NCBI GenBank assembly: GCA_043777595.1
Contig: JAYWHT010000023.1
Span: forward strand, 1-63,862
Direction: 5' to 3'
DNA: 63,862 bases
Source of the DNA: JAYVJH01 sp043777595
GTDB taxonomy: Bacteria; Bacteroidota; Bacteroidia; Cytophagales; Spirosomataceae
Shown: positions 25,411 to 35,169 of the stretch, piece by piece
How the letters are laid out: each line of letters begins with the position of its first letter
Position numbering within the stretch: the first letter of the stretch is position 1
Program-made: the position numbers and the translations under genes
Notes under the pieces: generated by a model
Told to the model about the DNA's origin: nothing
Databases searched by the model: none
Seen by the model: only the letters and a program-made list of their open reading frames with translations

Positions 25411-27402
25411 CTATTTTATGACCCTCAAATTGCCTACCATTAGCGTATGATGGCCTGGAAAAGTACACAAAAACGAATAGTCTCCCGCTTCGGCTGGAGC
25501 AGTAAAATAAATCGTTTCGGAGGCTTCGGGTTGCAATATATTGGTATGAAACAATACATTTTTACTATTTGGAATATACTGCATATCTGCCCCTTTTAGA
25601 CCCAGTTTAACGGCTGACTCCCCCACATAGTTGGCCGTACCAACACCTACAATTACGCAATTATGTAGCATATCGTCATTGTTGTTAAAAATCCACTTGA
25701 CACGGCTTCCTGCCTTGATTTGCACCTCCGATACGTCATATTTGAGACCTGGCTTAGTTCCCAAAATCACCACTTGGTCGATACTATTTTTCCAATCAGC
25801 GGGCATTTCGGTTACTCTTTTGACGCTTTTTATTGTATTGTCTTTCTCTATTTTGACCTCTGTTTTGTTGGCAACCGAAACGGGCATGGTGTGGGTACTA
25901 TGGCTCATGGCTGCGCTCACTGGTACAATTAGCTTTTCGCCTTTGGCAATGGTATTGAGTGTATAATAACCAAAATTATGCAAAAGTGGCTGACCGCCGA
26001 CATTATTTATACCTTCTGCTTTTATTTCATAAATATACCCTTCACGCAAGCTATCCAGCACAACTCTGGCTTTGAGGCCGTCATTACTAAGTTGTATATA
26101 TTTAACGGTCAGCTCTTTGGTATTAATAATAGGGCTTCCATAAGTGTGATGGTATTTGTATGTAAAGCTACTAATTTTATATGAGGCCAGGTCCGAAGCT
26201 GTTTTTTTGTTGGCTGGTTGGGTAAATGCTATCTCAAAACCATCTGGCATTGATTTAATGGTTTTCATTTCAAACGGTGTTTGGCCTGTCCAGACCAAAC
26301 GCTGTATTCCAAACGGGTCTTTGCCTGTTGCCGACCAACCTCTGCTCGTTTGTCCTACAAACATTGAGCCGTCGAGTCCCCAAGCCATTCGTAAAATACC
26401 CGACTGAAACCCCTCTCTGAATGGAAAGCACGCTCCTTGCCACTTGCCATTTACTTTTTCGAGGTACATTCGCATGACTTTACTGTGGCCTTGGTCGCCC
26501 ACAAAAACTTGCCCTGCAAAAGGCCCAAAGCCACCATTGGTGTTGTCTTCGGCCATATCTGAGGTTGATATACCCATCAAAGTATGTGGAAACCAAACAG
26601 TTGCTGGTTTAAGATTGGGCAATCGCTTGGCTACCTCATACATTGGCTCGCCCGTGTCAGGCACGTCCGAGGGCTTGATGGCAAGAGGTGAGCCTGCCTC
26701 GCTCGTCCAACGCAAACCTGCGGGATTGCCCGCAAAATCGCCTGACTCTAAATGTGTAATTCGGCCAGAGCCAACCCAATCGCCTTGATTTTCGGCATAA
26801 AATACATCTCCATTTTTGAGAGCCAAATAGCCCGCTGGCGAGCGTAGCCCAGTGGCAACGGGAGTCATTTCGGCTTTATCGTTAAATTTCAAGAGCCAGC
26901 CACGCCATTTGGCCAAACTCGCCCCACGACCCACCCAACCCAAATTGAGGGTAACATACAACTCTCCATTTGACCCTTGGACTGGTCCGTAAGAATACTC
27001 GTGGTAGTTGCCCGATAGCGGCCATTTATAAAAACTTTCGTAGCTATCAGCCACATCATCGTTATTGTTGTCTGTCAATTTGGTAATTTCGCCCCGTTGC
27101 GAGAGCAAAAAATAATTGTTTCGGTACATCAATCCCAGCGGTTCGTGCAAGCCATGAGCAAAACGCTTAAAGGTAGGCTGCCCAGAGCCTTTCATGTAAG
27201 GGTTTCCTACAAGCCACACTTCGCCACGCCGAGTAGAAGCCGCCAGCCGCCCATCGGGTAGCACGGCCAAGCCACCCACTTCGAGCGATATGTTTTGAGG
27301 AATAGGTAGCGTTACAATTCTATAATAATCGTTTTCTGTCATGGTTTGATTTTGGGCCTGAGCCAGCGACACAACAAAAAGTAATAATACAAGTTTTTTC
27401 AT
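25411..27402 (-). CDS. Sugar-dehydrogenase-like beta-propeller with C-terminal cupredoxin domain
   Basis: Exported protein of 663 residues from the ATG at 27402 (MKKLVLLLFVVSLAQAQ, signal peptide). Residues about 25-400 form a glucose/sorbosone dehydrogenase-like propeller (VGGLAVLPDGRLAASTRRGE, GLHEPLGL, FVGDQGHSKVMRMY). The last ~110 residues are a plastocyanin/auracyanin-like domain with type 1 copper ligands His in DMLHNCVIV and Cys-His-Met in FLCTFPGHHTLM. The likely role is periplasmic oxidation of a sugar or alcohol with electron transfer through copper; the substrate is unknown. Confidence 0.85.
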   Translation of the reverse strand: MKKLVLLLFVVSLAQAQNQTMTENDYYRIVTLPIPQNISLEVGGLAVLPDGRLAASTRRGEVWLVGNPYMKGSGQPTFKRFAHGLHEPLGLMYRNNYFLLSQRGEITKLTDNNNDDVADSYESFYKWPLSGNYHEYSYGPVQGSNGELYVTLNLGWVGRGASLAKWRGWLLKFNDKAEMTPVATGLRSPAGYLALKNGDVFYAENQGDWVGSGRITHLESGDFAGNPAGLRWTSEAGSPLAIKPSDVPDTGEPMYEVAKRLPNLKPATVWFPHTLMGISTSDMAEDNTNGGFGPFAGQVFVGDQGHSKVMRMYLEKVNGKWQGACFPFREGFQSGILRMAWGLDGSMFVGQTSRGWSATGKDPFGIQRLVWTGQTPFEMKTIKSMPDGFEIAFTQPANKKTASDLASYKISSFTYKYHHTYGSPIINTKELTVKYIQLSNDGLKARVVLDSLREGYIYEIKAEGINNVGGQPLLHNFGYYTLNTIAKGEKLIVPVSAAMSHSTHTMPVSVANKTEVKIEKDNTIKSVKRVTEMPADWKNSIDQVVILGTKPGLKYDVSEVQIKAGSRVKWIFNNNDDMLHNCVIVGVGTANYVGESAVKLGLKGADMQYIPNSKNVLFHTNILQPEASETIYFTAPAEAGDYSFLCTFPGHHTLMVGNLRVIK

Positions 27403-27453
27403 TTTCGTTTGGTTAAAAATAATATCAAACAATTTACCAATCAATATCTTCAA

Positions 27454-27753
27454 TTACTTTCCTTCTACAATCACAATACCCACCTGTACAATCTGGCTGG
27501 CCTGCACAACGATTGGCTTGATGACCTGCACGATTATCATGTTGTCGGTTGGCTCGCCCGTGATGGTCGCTTCGATGTCGGTACGAGTTTCGGTGTATTT
27601 TTCGCCTTCGGGGCTGTGATAGCTGTAGCCCATGTCTTCAATGGCTTGTTGCATACGTTGCAAATGCCGACCGTAAATGGCTGTGTTACCATCTTTTTCG
27701 ATTTTTGTTTCTAATATATACAGTTGATTGACGATTTCTATGATTTGTTTCAT
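27454..27753 (-). CDS. Conserved hypothetical protein (99 residues)
   Basis: Begins MKQIIEIVNQLYILETKIEK and ends PIVVQASQIVQVGIVIVEGK. N-terminal half is helical; the C-terminal half (EATITGEPTDNMIIVQVIKP) is beta-rich and faintly reminiscent of a GrpE head, but not enough for a call. It lies 51 bases upstream of the cupredoxin gene on the same strand and is divergent from der. Confidence 0.6.
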   Translation of the reverse strand: MKQIIEIVNQLYILETKIEKDGNTAIYGRHLQRMQQAIEDMGYSYHSPEGEKYTETRTDIEATITGEPTDNMIIVQVIKPIVVQASQIVQVGIVIVEGK

Positions 27754-27853
27754 TGTTCAAAGCAGCCCTAATTTACAATACCAACACCAAAAGTAAGGGT
27801 ATTGCCAGAATATAACGTATTTTTGTGCTAAAATACAGAATTTTTAAGTAATC

Positions 27854-29164
27854 ATGGCAAATGTTTTAGCAATAGTTGGCCGACCGAATGTCGGAAAATC
27901 AACTTTTTTTAATAGACTCATCGAAGCCCGCAAGGCTATAATGGACGACCAGAGCGGTGTAACAAGAGACCGACACTACGGCTTTGGCGACTGGACCAAC
28001 AAATATTTTACGGTCATTGACACTGGTGGTTACGTTACCAACTCTGACGATGTTTTTGAGGCGGCCATCAGAGACCAAGTAACGCTCGCATTAGAAGAAG
28101 CGACTGTTATTTTGTTTATGGTAGACACCAATACAGGCATTACCGACCTCGACCGTGAGTTTGCCAAGGTAGTCAGAAAAAGCAATAAGCCCCTTTTTAT
28201 AGTAGCCAACAAAGCCGAAACCGATGAACGCCGTATGACGGCCTCTGAGTTTTATGAGTTGGGTTTAGATGCCGAAATATTCCCAGTATCGGCACAGACT
28301 GGTAGCGGCACAGGCGAACTGCTTGATGCCGTAGTGGCACACTTCCCAAACGAAGGCATCGAAGACCCCGAAGGCGGTATTCCAAGAATTGCAATTATTG
28401 GACGGCCAAACGTAGGCAAATCGTCGTACTTAAATGTACTAACTGGCAAAGACCGCAGTATCGTAACTGACATCGCTGGCACAACTCGAGACTCAATTCA
28501 TACCCGATACAAAGCCTTTGGTAAAGATTTTATATTGATTGACACAGCAGGTCTCAGACGCAAATCTCGGGTTTCGGACGACATTGAGTTTTATTCTATC
28601 CTGCGGTCAAACAAAGCCATCGAAGAGTCGGACGTTTGTTTGGTGATGCTCGATGCTTCTCGTGGCTTAGAGTCGCAAGACCTGAATATCATCGGTCTGG
28701 CACACAGAGCCAAAAAAGGCATCGTGATTATGGTCAATAAATGGGACTTGATAGAAAAAGACTCCAAAACAGCCGATAAACTCAAAAAAGAAATGCTCGA
28801 GCGCATGGCACCTATGGACTATATGCCCATCATGTTTGCATCGGTACACGAAAAACAGCGTATTTTTCAAGTGATGGAAAAAACGATGGAGGTCTATGAA
28901 GCCAAAACTCGCAAAATCACGACCTCAAAACTGAACGAGGTAATGCAGAAAGAAATCGAAAAATACCCGCCACCCGCATACCGAGGCAAGCATATCAATA
29001 TTAAGTACATGATACAGTTGCCAACACCATCGCCGAGTTTTGTGTTTTTTTGTAGCCACCCCAAGCAGGTCATTGAGTCTTACAAACGATTTTTGGAAAA
29101 CCGTTTGAGAGATAACTTTAACTTTGAGGGAGTGCCTATTACGTTGTTTTTTAGAGAAAAATAA
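27854..29164 (+). CDS. der: Ribosome biogenesis GTPase Der
   Basis: Double-GTPase needed for 50S subunit assembly; 436 residues, the normal length. Two G domains each have a P-loop (GRPNVGKST at residue 8 and GRPNVGKSS near 180), switch/G3 motifs (DTGG, DTAGLRRK) and G4 (NKAE, NKWD). The C-terminal KH-like domain ends in VPITLFFREK. Confidence 0.97.
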   Translation: MANVLAIVGRPNVGKSTFFNRLIEARKAIMDDQSGVTRDRHYGFGDWTNKYFTVIDTGGYVTNSDDVFEAAIRDQVTLALEEATVILFMVDTNTGITDLDREFAKVVRKSNKPLFIVANKAETDERRMTASEFYELGLDAEIFPVSAQTGSGTGELLDAVVAHFPNEGIEDPEGGIPRIAIIGRPNVGKSSYLNVLTGKDRSIVTDIAGTTRDSIHTRYKAFGKDFILIDTAGLRRKSRVSDDIEFYSILRSNKAIEESDVCLVMLDASRGLESQDLNIIGLAHRAKKGIVIMVNKWDLIEKDSKTADKLKKEMLERMAPMDYMPIMFASVHEKQRIFQVMEKTMEVYEAKTRKITTSKLNEVMQKEIEKYPPPAYRGKHINIKYMIQLPTPSPSFVFFCSHPKQVIESYKRFLENRLRDNFNFEGVPITLFFREK

Positions 29165-29185
29165 CCAGCCCATCAGTAATATTTA

Positions 29186-30241
29186 CTAATTAGCTTCCGA
29201 CACGCCTGCGCTTTCAAAACTCGCCATATCGCTCAAAAACGATATGGCATTTTTGATAATAGGGTAAGCCAGCGCACAACCCGAACCCTCACCAAGGCGC
29301 ATATTGAGTTTTAAGATTGGCTCTACTCCCAAGAAGTTGAGCAGGTTTTGATGCCCGTGTTCGTCTGAAAGATGACAAAAAATAGCGTTGTCTTTCATAC
29401 GGGGTTCGATGGCCTGAGCGACAAGGTAAACGGCGGAGCAAATAAAGCCATCAATCATAATTATCATGTTTTGGTTGTAAGCCTCAAGCATGGCGGCACA
29501 CATTTGTACCATTTCAAAGCCCCCAAAAGTATGTAGTATCACATAAGGGTCTGTGATGGGGCCATGAAATTGCTTGGCTTGGTTCAAAATCTTGATTTTG
29601 TTTTCAAACTGGGCGTCATTTAGCCCTGTTCCACGGCCTACGCATTGCTCAATGGGCAAATCGTAAATATAACTCATGAGCATAGTTGCCGCCGAGGTAT
29701 TGCCAATGCCCATTTCGCCAAAGCCTACTATATTTCGTCTTTGGCGCACGGCCCGCATCATTATATTTCGACTTTCTATAAAACAACTCTGTAATTGCTG
29801 GTAGGTCATGGCCGTATCGTTCAGAAAAGACTTCGTGCCGTGGCCTATTTTGGTAACAGTCAGGGCTTCGGTTTCTTCGTATTTACGATCAAAATCATAA
29901 TTGACACCAGCATCGACGATTTCGAGGTCGATGTTGTTTTGCTTGCAAAAAACATTGATAGCCGCCCCACCATTCAAAAAATTGAACACCATCTGAGCCG
30001 TAACTTCTTGTGGATAAGCACTTACGCCCTCGTTGGCAATACCGTGGTCGCCAGCAAAAACGATTATAATGGGGTTGCGGAGAACTGGATAACTGGTACA
30101 GTGTGCCGAACCAATCTGGAACGCAATTTTTTCTAAAACACCCAACGAACCAAGTGGCTTGGTTTTGGTGTCGATTCGTTGTTGGAGTAGTTTTTCGTCA
30201 AATATCTCCATTTCCGACATTGGTACGTTTTCGTCATACAT
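29186..30241 (-). CDS. cobT: Nicotinate-nucleotide--dimethylbenzimidazole phosphoribosyltransferase
   Basis: Activates the lower base of cobalamin by forming alpha-ribazole phosphate. It has 351 residues, normal length. Motifs: TKPLGSLGVLE, VFAGDHGIANEGVSAYPQEVT, FGEMGIGNTSAA, and RLGEGSGCALAYPI with the catalytic glutamate. No other cobalamin gene is in the window, so it may serve salvage. The gene starts 15 bases after the reading frame of the broken XRE regulator. A degraded copy of this start region lies at 38622-38838. Confidence 0.95.
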   Translation of the reverse strand: MYDENVPMSEMEIFDEKLLQQRIDTKTKPLGSLGVLEKIAFQIGSAHCTSYPVLRNPIIIVFAGDHGIANEGVSAYPQEVTAQMVFNFLNGGAAINVFCKQNNIDLEIVDAGVNYDFDRKYEETEALTVTKIGHGTKSFLNDTAMTYQQLQSCFIESRNIMMRAVRQRRNIVGFGEMGIGNTSAATMLMSYIYDLPIEQCVGRGTGLNDAQFENKIKILNQAKQFHGPITDPYVILHTFGGFEMVQMCAAMLEAYNQNMIIMIDGFICSAVYLVAQAIEPRMKDNAIFCHLSDEHGHQNLLNFLGVEPILKLNMRLGEGSGCALAYPIIKNAISFLSDMASFESAGVSEAN

Positions 30242-30256
30242 ATTTTTGGTATTTTT

Positions 30257-30664
30257 TTAGTGAAAGTCAATTTGATTTTTGAGAGCCGCAAGTTCAGTAA
30301 TTAGTATATCAATTTCGTTTTTTTGTACTTCTATCACTTCATTTTTGGCTTTGATAATCTGATCTTTCGATTCCAGCAAATCTCTCAGTAGTTTAGTGTC
30401 GTTTACATTTACTACGTTTTCGTTGTATTATGGGTTGTTAATTATGTTATGGACACTCGAACCGTTCATGTTGAGCGAAATGTCATCAGCAGTTTTACCT
30501 ACTGCTTCCGCAATTTTAGGGATATGTTTCATTTGTATATTTCGTTTACCACTTTCCAATCTGTTATAGTGTGAGGGACTCATGCCCATAGATAATGCCA
30601 TGTAGTCCTTTGTTTTTCCAGCCTCTGTTCTCAATTCACGTAAAACGTCGTTACATAGTTTCAT
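30257..30664 (-). pseudogene. XRE-type regulator interrupted by an in-frame stop
   Basis: ATG at 30664 opens a 78-residue helix-turn-helix protein (MKLCNDVLRELRTEAGKTKD, then MSPSHYNRLESGKRNIQ) that ends at a TAA (30428-30430). The same frame continues without a break for 56 further codons: YNENVVNVNDTKLLRDLLES, then a charged helical tail KDQIIKAKNEVIEVQKNE and ALKNQIDFH, ending at 30257. In relatives the HTH domain is usually followed by such a coiled-coil tail, so a single substitution has probably split the gene. The 78-residue product may still bind DNA. It could also be a natural short form, or a sequencing error. Confidence 0.65.
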
Positions 30665-30697
30665 ATTAAAGCTGTTTAAGTGTAGTCTAATACCCAA

Positions 30698-31000
30698 AAA
30701 TAGTGATTAGTAACATAAATCCTACATTTTTGACATATTAAAATCTGACCTTGCCAAAATGGCAATATTTTGTGTCAAATTAGCACTATTTTGTGCCTAT
30801 TTGGCAATACAAGCTATTTACACTCCCGCTACATTTGTTTCTATCAAAGGCCAATGTTAAAAATACTCTTTTGATAGGCATTGAGTTGCGCAACCAATAC
30901 CAACCACAAAAAGAAAACCTCGCTCTGTCGGCAAAACTGAGGCGAGGCTTTCAAACCAGTTCAATCATTTTATTTCAAACCATTAAACTATCGCAAAATT
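30698..31000. other. Intergenic region with palindromes and two hairpins
   Basis: No gene is seen. Besides the candidate operators it holds hairpin CTATCAAA ... TTTTGATAG (30841-30877) and hairpin AACCTCGCTC ... GAGGCGAGGCTTT (30913-30952), which precede the lipoprotein gene and could act as a leader terminator. Confidence 0.5.
30751..30796. promoter_or_regulatory. Candidate operator palindromes upstream of the XRE gene
   Basis: A perfect palindrome TTGCCA-AAA-TGGCAA at 30751-30765 and an inverted GCAC ... GTGC at 30783-30796 lie about 90-130 bases upstream of the XRE start, in the divergent promoter region. XRE regulators often bind palindromes near their own promoter; no footprint is known. 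Confidence 0.35.
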
Positions 31001-31927
31001 ATGCAAAAGTCTATCAAAATGTGTTTAGTCAGTACATTTATTTTACTGGCGTTCGTAGGTTGTAATCGCTCTGATGAAGGGTTGATACCAACCAGTAACA
31101 TCGAAAAAGGTGTAATCCTCAAAGATGACCGTATCGCTTTCGCTTCTCTAAATGATTTTAAAAGTACGATTGAGTCGCTAAAAAGAATGAATGAGGGGGA
31201 AAGAGCAGAATGGGAAAGTAAAATGGGGCATCGGTCAATGCAAACATACTATTCGGCAACCGAGGGCGTTATTATAGGTGAAACCAACCCCATCTATAAG
31301 TCTATGACTGCCGAAAAACCATATATTCCAGATGTTCTTTTTGCTCGTATTGTCAATCAAGATGGCGTTTTTCAAGTAGGTAGCGAAGTTCATCGCATTA
31401 CTAACGATGGCCAAGAGTTGGTTACAGATGAACCAAACACGAAACTACTTTTTGCATCTACCTTGGACACTAAGGTAACATCACATAAAATTTCGGTGGT
31501 GTTAGATGGAGCAAGAGTAATTGGTGACAAGAAAAATGCACGTACAAGCGGAATAGAGTTTCCCGTGGGTGCTACTTCATTCGATGATACACACGCTGCA
31601 ATAGCCTACTTTGCAAGAAGTAATTACTGGATTTATAATTCATTTGCTATGAAACTTAGAATGTCTGAATATAGGGGTTGGTGGATTTTTAAATCTTGGC
31701 AACCTACAAACGCTACTTACTTAGAGGTAACAAGTGCATCAGTAAATTACAATGAATTATTTGGGAATTGGTTTCAAGGATATGGTTCGTCTTCTTGTAA
31801 TGATTGTAATGAGTCTTATGCCTTTTTAGGCGAGGCACTATTTCCAACTACTGTAACTTCTAATTGGATTATAGGTGGTAGCTTCAAAGTAATATATAAT
31901 GGTCAAACAAAGCTATTTACACTATAA
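31001..31927 (+). CDS. Lipoprotein of unknown function
   Basis: A 308-residue protein with a lipoprotein signal peptide ending LLAFVGC at about residue 21. The rest is soluble (FASLNDFKSTIESLKRMNEG, then PYIPDVLFARIVNQDGVFQVG); the C-terminal half carries a SSSCNDCNES segment. The start of the mature part resembles DUF4848-type Bacteroidota lipoproteins, but not firmly. A hairpin follows its stop. Confidence 0.7.
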   Translation: MQKSIKMCLVSTFILLAFVGCNRSDEGLIPTSNIEKGVILKDDRIAFASLNDFKSTIESLKRMNEGERAEWESKMGHRSMQTYYSATEGVIIGETNPIYKSMTAEKPYIPDVLFARIVNQDGVFQVGSEVHRITNDGQELVTDEPNTKLLFASTLDTKVTSHKISVVLDGARVIGDKKNARTSGIEFPVGATSFDDTHAAIAYFARSNYWIYNSFAMKLRMSEYRGWWIFKSWQPTNATYLEVTSASVNYNELFGNWFQGYGSSSCNDCNESYAFLGEALFPTTVTSNWIIGGSFKVIYNGQTKLFTL

Positions 31928-31936
31928 TATTTTGAC

Positions 31937-31969
31937 ATAGCAGATCAAAAGTAGAAATTGATCTGCTAT
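31937..31969 (+). terminator. Hairpin after the lipoprotein gene
   Basis: TAGCAGATCAA and TTGATCTGCTA form a perfect 11-bp stem ten bases past the stop codon. No clear T-run follows. Confidence 0.65.
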
Positions 31970-31986
31970 ACCAAAAACACTATTTC

Positions 31987-32835
31987 ATGATTCGTATTAT
32001 CATTTTATTTTCAAGTCTTCTATTTTTTAGTTGCTCAAAAGAACTAAAAATAGAAGGCTTTGCTTTTCCAGAAATTGAAAGTAAAATTATTTTGAATGGA
32101 ATTATTACTCCTTCGGATTCTATTTTTGTTTCTCTACACAAACTACGAACCGTAGGCGATAAGACAATTAACGGCAAAAACGATGGTATCAGAAATGCAA
32201 CGGTAGTTTTAGAAAATACTACTACCAAAGAAAAAACAACGCTCAAATACCTCGGCAAAAATAGCCTTTATGCCCAATCTCAGCAATCTTTTAAAATAAT
32301 TCCTAACAACTCATACCATATATCAGTATCAGCCCCAACGTTCAAATCTGTTTCCGCATCTTGTAAAGTACCACAAATTGCGGCTGTCTTTGGAAAGTTT
32401 GCGTATAGTGAGCCTTACAATGATGGCTTTTTTCTCCGACGACGAGTGGAAGGCCAGTGGATAGATGTATCACTGACAGACTCACTCTATTATGGCGTAA
32501 ATACATCTTCTCAAAATGGACGAACACCTGGCGAAATTACAAGCTATTCAACTACTTTGTTTTCCGAAGATATAACAAAAGCAGGTAAGCTATATTTTTA
32601 TAACACAACTGCTACGGATAATAAATTTCCAAAGAACTACACTTTACTAACAACCGAAAGAAATTTATATCGCTACTATGTGATGGCTGAAAAAATCCGT
32701 AGAATCACCGTTTCTGGTACGGGTGATTTCTTTGGTGCTTTCCAAGGAATTATCCCAGAATTTACAAATGTCGAAAATGGGTATGGTATTTTTGGGGCTT
32801 ATCTGAGTACCACGGCCACACTAACTTTTAAATAA
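31987..32835 (+). CDS. DUF4249 lipoprotein
   Basis: A 282-residue lipoprotein (signal IIILFSSLLFFSC, lipobox Cys about residue 16). The beta-rich pattern KIILNGIITPSDSIFVSLHK, RNATVVLENTTTKEKTTL, YHISVSAP matches DUF4249, normally encoded beside a TonB-dependent receptor, as here: the receptor starts six bases downstream. A surface or periplasmic partner of the receptor is likely; ligand unknown. Confidence 0.85.
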   Translation: MIRIIILFSSLLFFSCSKELKIEGFAFPEIESKIILNGIITPSDSIFVSLHKLRTVGDKTINGKNDGIRNATVVLENTTTKEKTTLKYLGKNSLYAQSQQSFKIIPNNSYHISVSAPTFKSVSASCKVPQIAAVFGKFAYSEPYNDGFFLRRRVEGQWIDVSLTDSLYYGVNTSSQNGRTPGEITSYSTTLFSEDITKAGKLYFYNTTATDNKFPKNYTLLTTERNLYRYYVMAEKIRRITVSGTGDFFGAFQGIIPEFTNVENGYGIFGAYLSTTATLTFK

Positions 32836-32841
32836 ATAGAC

Positions 32842-35169
32842 ATGAAAAACACGGTAATTTTGTTTTGTTTTTTGTTTTTTAATTTTCAAATTCAAGCACA
32901 AAAATACAGTATTTCAGGTGTAGTAACAGATGCCGAAACGGGAAAGCCACTCGAAGGTTCATCTATTGAACTAAGAGTAAAAAAAGCTTTAACGGCTATC
33001 ACTAACAAAGACGGGGAATTCCATTTTCCGAAAGCAAATAAAGATATATATCTTTTAGATATTCGGAACGTAGGCTACTTGGTAAGTCAGCAAAAAGTAA
33101 ATATTTCGTCTGATACAACGTTCAGTATTGCACTAACACCTTTTGTAACAGAATTGGCAACGGTTACAGTAACAGGCGAATCCATAAAAGATGCAAAACC
33201 AAGTGTAAATACGCTCTCAAAAACGCAAATTTTGGCTATTCCAACTGTTGGTAGTGAGCGAGATATTTTGAGAATGATGGTATTGATGCCAGGCGTAAAG
33301 TCAGACAATGAAGGGTCGGCTGGTATTTATGTACGTGGTGGTGGTGCTGACCAAAATTTGTTTTTAATCAATGGTGCGACATTGTACAAGAGTAGTCATT
33401 TGTTTGGATTTTTGTCGCCGTTTAATAGCGATGTCATCGAAAAAGTAGAACTCTACAAAGGGGCATTTCCTGCCCAATTTGGTGGTAGGTTATCGTCTGT
33501 GTTGGACATCAAACTAAAAACAGCGAGTATGACCAAGTATCAAGTGTCTGGTTCGGTGGGTATCATTACCTCCCGAGCATTGGTAGAATTACCATTGATA
33601 AAAAATCGTCTATCGGTCATGTTAGCAGCCCGACGAAGCTACTTTAATATTTTTACACAGTTATTCAATGGTTCTGGTACGAGCGAGGCCCCCAATTATT
33701 ATTTCTATGATTTTAATGGAAATATGAGCCTTAAAGTAGGTAAGAAAAGTTTGTGGCAAGTTTATAGCTACCAAGATAAAGATTATCTAAAGGCCAACGG
33801 CGATGATGACCTTGAAAAAAACCAGTATCAACAAAAATGGTACAGTAGCATTATCGGGACATCTTTTTATGTGCCTGTTTCTTCAAAAGTCAATAACTTG
33901 ACAGAGATTACATCGTCTCGCTACTTAATGCAGTTAAACGTAGAGCGTTCTCGGAAAGATGAAGCATATAGCAATATTTTCAAAACGAGCCTTCGAGACC
34001 TAACTTTTAAGAATACAACAGAGATTGAATTGACAGAAAATGTCAGCATCCGGTTGGGTCTAAGTCAATCAAGATATGAATTTAGACCAAGCGAACTTAG
34101 TTATTTTGCCAACGAAAAAATAGTAGCGCAGTCAGGCATAGATTCAACCTATGCGAATGAATCGAACTGTTGGATAGACAATGAGTTTAAATTTGAGCAT
34201 TGGCGAGCCAACGTAGGCTTTCGATATGGCTACTATTCGTCACAAAATAAGTCTTTCGTAATGCCACAGCCTCGGCTCTCTATCAGTTATTTTTTAACAG
34301 AATCAACTACACTAAAAGCCTCACTGACAAGAATTTATCAGCCACTACATTTGCTTTCAAATACTGGTTTAGGCTTTCCCGTTGATATTTGGCTACCCAG
34401 TAATAGTGCAATGAATCCTGAATTTTCCGACCAAATTACATTAGGAGGCCAAAAGCAGTTAGAAACCATGCGAAAAGGAAGATGGCTGTTGAATGCAGAA
34501 GTTTATTACAAACGAATGAATAATATTATTTCATATCAAGACGGTCACGCTTCAAACGATTTTACAGAGTATAACCAAAACAAAATCAATGACTTATCAA
34601 AAATAATTACCACAGGCCAAGGTCTTTCTTATGGTTTGGAGTTAATGGCAGAAAAGAAAACAGGAAAAATAAAAGGTTGGATTAGCTATACCCTATCCAA
34701 AACTACAAATCAATTTAACGAACTCAATAATGGCTTATGGTTTTCGGCTCGGCAAGACCAGCGGCATCAGTTAGGTTTGGTTGGCACTTACAACTTGTCT
34801 AAACGATGGACTTTTAACGGTTCGTGGACTTTTCTGACAGGTCAAGCTATCACGCTACCACAGGCCGTATATTCATTTCCAAGTTTCGATTTTGTCAATA
34901 ATAAATTTGAAAATTACTCGAACTTAATATACGTTAATGGAGGGAGAAATTCGTACAGAATGAAGCCATACCACAGATTAGATGTAGGTATTCAACGCCA
35001 AACGACTCACAAATGGGGGGCTGGTATTTTCGAAATCAGTATTTTTAATATCTATAATCGTCGAAATCCATATTTTTATTACCTCAGTAGCGGGCAGTTG
35101 GTCTATTCTGTTTCTTTATTTGGCATCATTCCGTCTATTTCTTATACGTTTAGGATATATTCCAAATAG
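32842..35169 (+). CDS. TonB-dependent receptor with CarboxypepD_reg-like domain
   Basis: Outer-membrane receptor of 775 residues. Signal peptide at 1-19; CarboxypepD_reg-like domain (ISGVVTDAETGKPLEGSSIE); plug domain near 115-225 (ILRMMVLMPGVKSDNEGS, YVRGGGADQNLFLINGATLY, DVIEKVELYKGAFPAQFGGRL); then a beta-barrel ending FGIIPSISYTFRIYSK. Paired with the DUF4249 protein. The substrate cannot be told. Its 3' end overlaps the convergent GT-C gene by 28 bases. Confidence 0.93.
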   Translation: MKNTVILFCFLFFNFQIQAQKYSISGVVTDAETGKPLEGSSIELRVKKALTAITNKDGEFHFPKANKDIYLLDIRNVGYLVSQQKVNISSDTTFSIALTPFVTELATVTVTGESIKDAKPSVNTLSKTQILAIPTVGSERDILRMMVLMPGVKSDNEGSAGIYVRGGGADQNLFLINGATLYKSSHLFGFLSPFNSDVIEKVELYKGAFPAQFGGRLSSVLDIKLKTASMTKYQVSGSVGIITSRALVELPLIKNRLSVMLAARRSYFNIFTQLFNGSGTSEAPNYYFYDFNGNMSLKVGKKSLWQVYSYQDKDYLKANGDDDLEKNQYQQKWYSSIIGTSFYVPVSSKVNNLTEITSSRYLMQLNVERSRKDEAYSNIFKTSLRDLTFKNTTEIELTENVSIRLGLSQSRYEFRPSELSYFANEKIVAQSGIDSTYANESNCWIDNEFKFEHWRANVGFRYGYYSSQNKSFVMPQPRLSISYFLTESTTLKASLTRIYQPLHLLSNTGLGFPVDIWLPSNSAMNPEFSDQITLGGQKQLETMRKGRWLLNAEVYYKRMNNIISYQDGHASNDFTEYNQNKINDLSKIITTGQGLSYGLELMAEKKTGKIKGWISYTLSKTTNQFNELNNGLWFSARQDQRHQLGLVGTYNLSKRWTFNGSWTFLTGQAITLPQAVYSFPSFDFVNNKFENYSNLIYVNGGRNSYRMKPYHRLDVGIQRQTTHKWGAGIFEISIFNIYNRRNPYFYYLSSGQLVYSVSLFGIIPSISYTFRIYSK

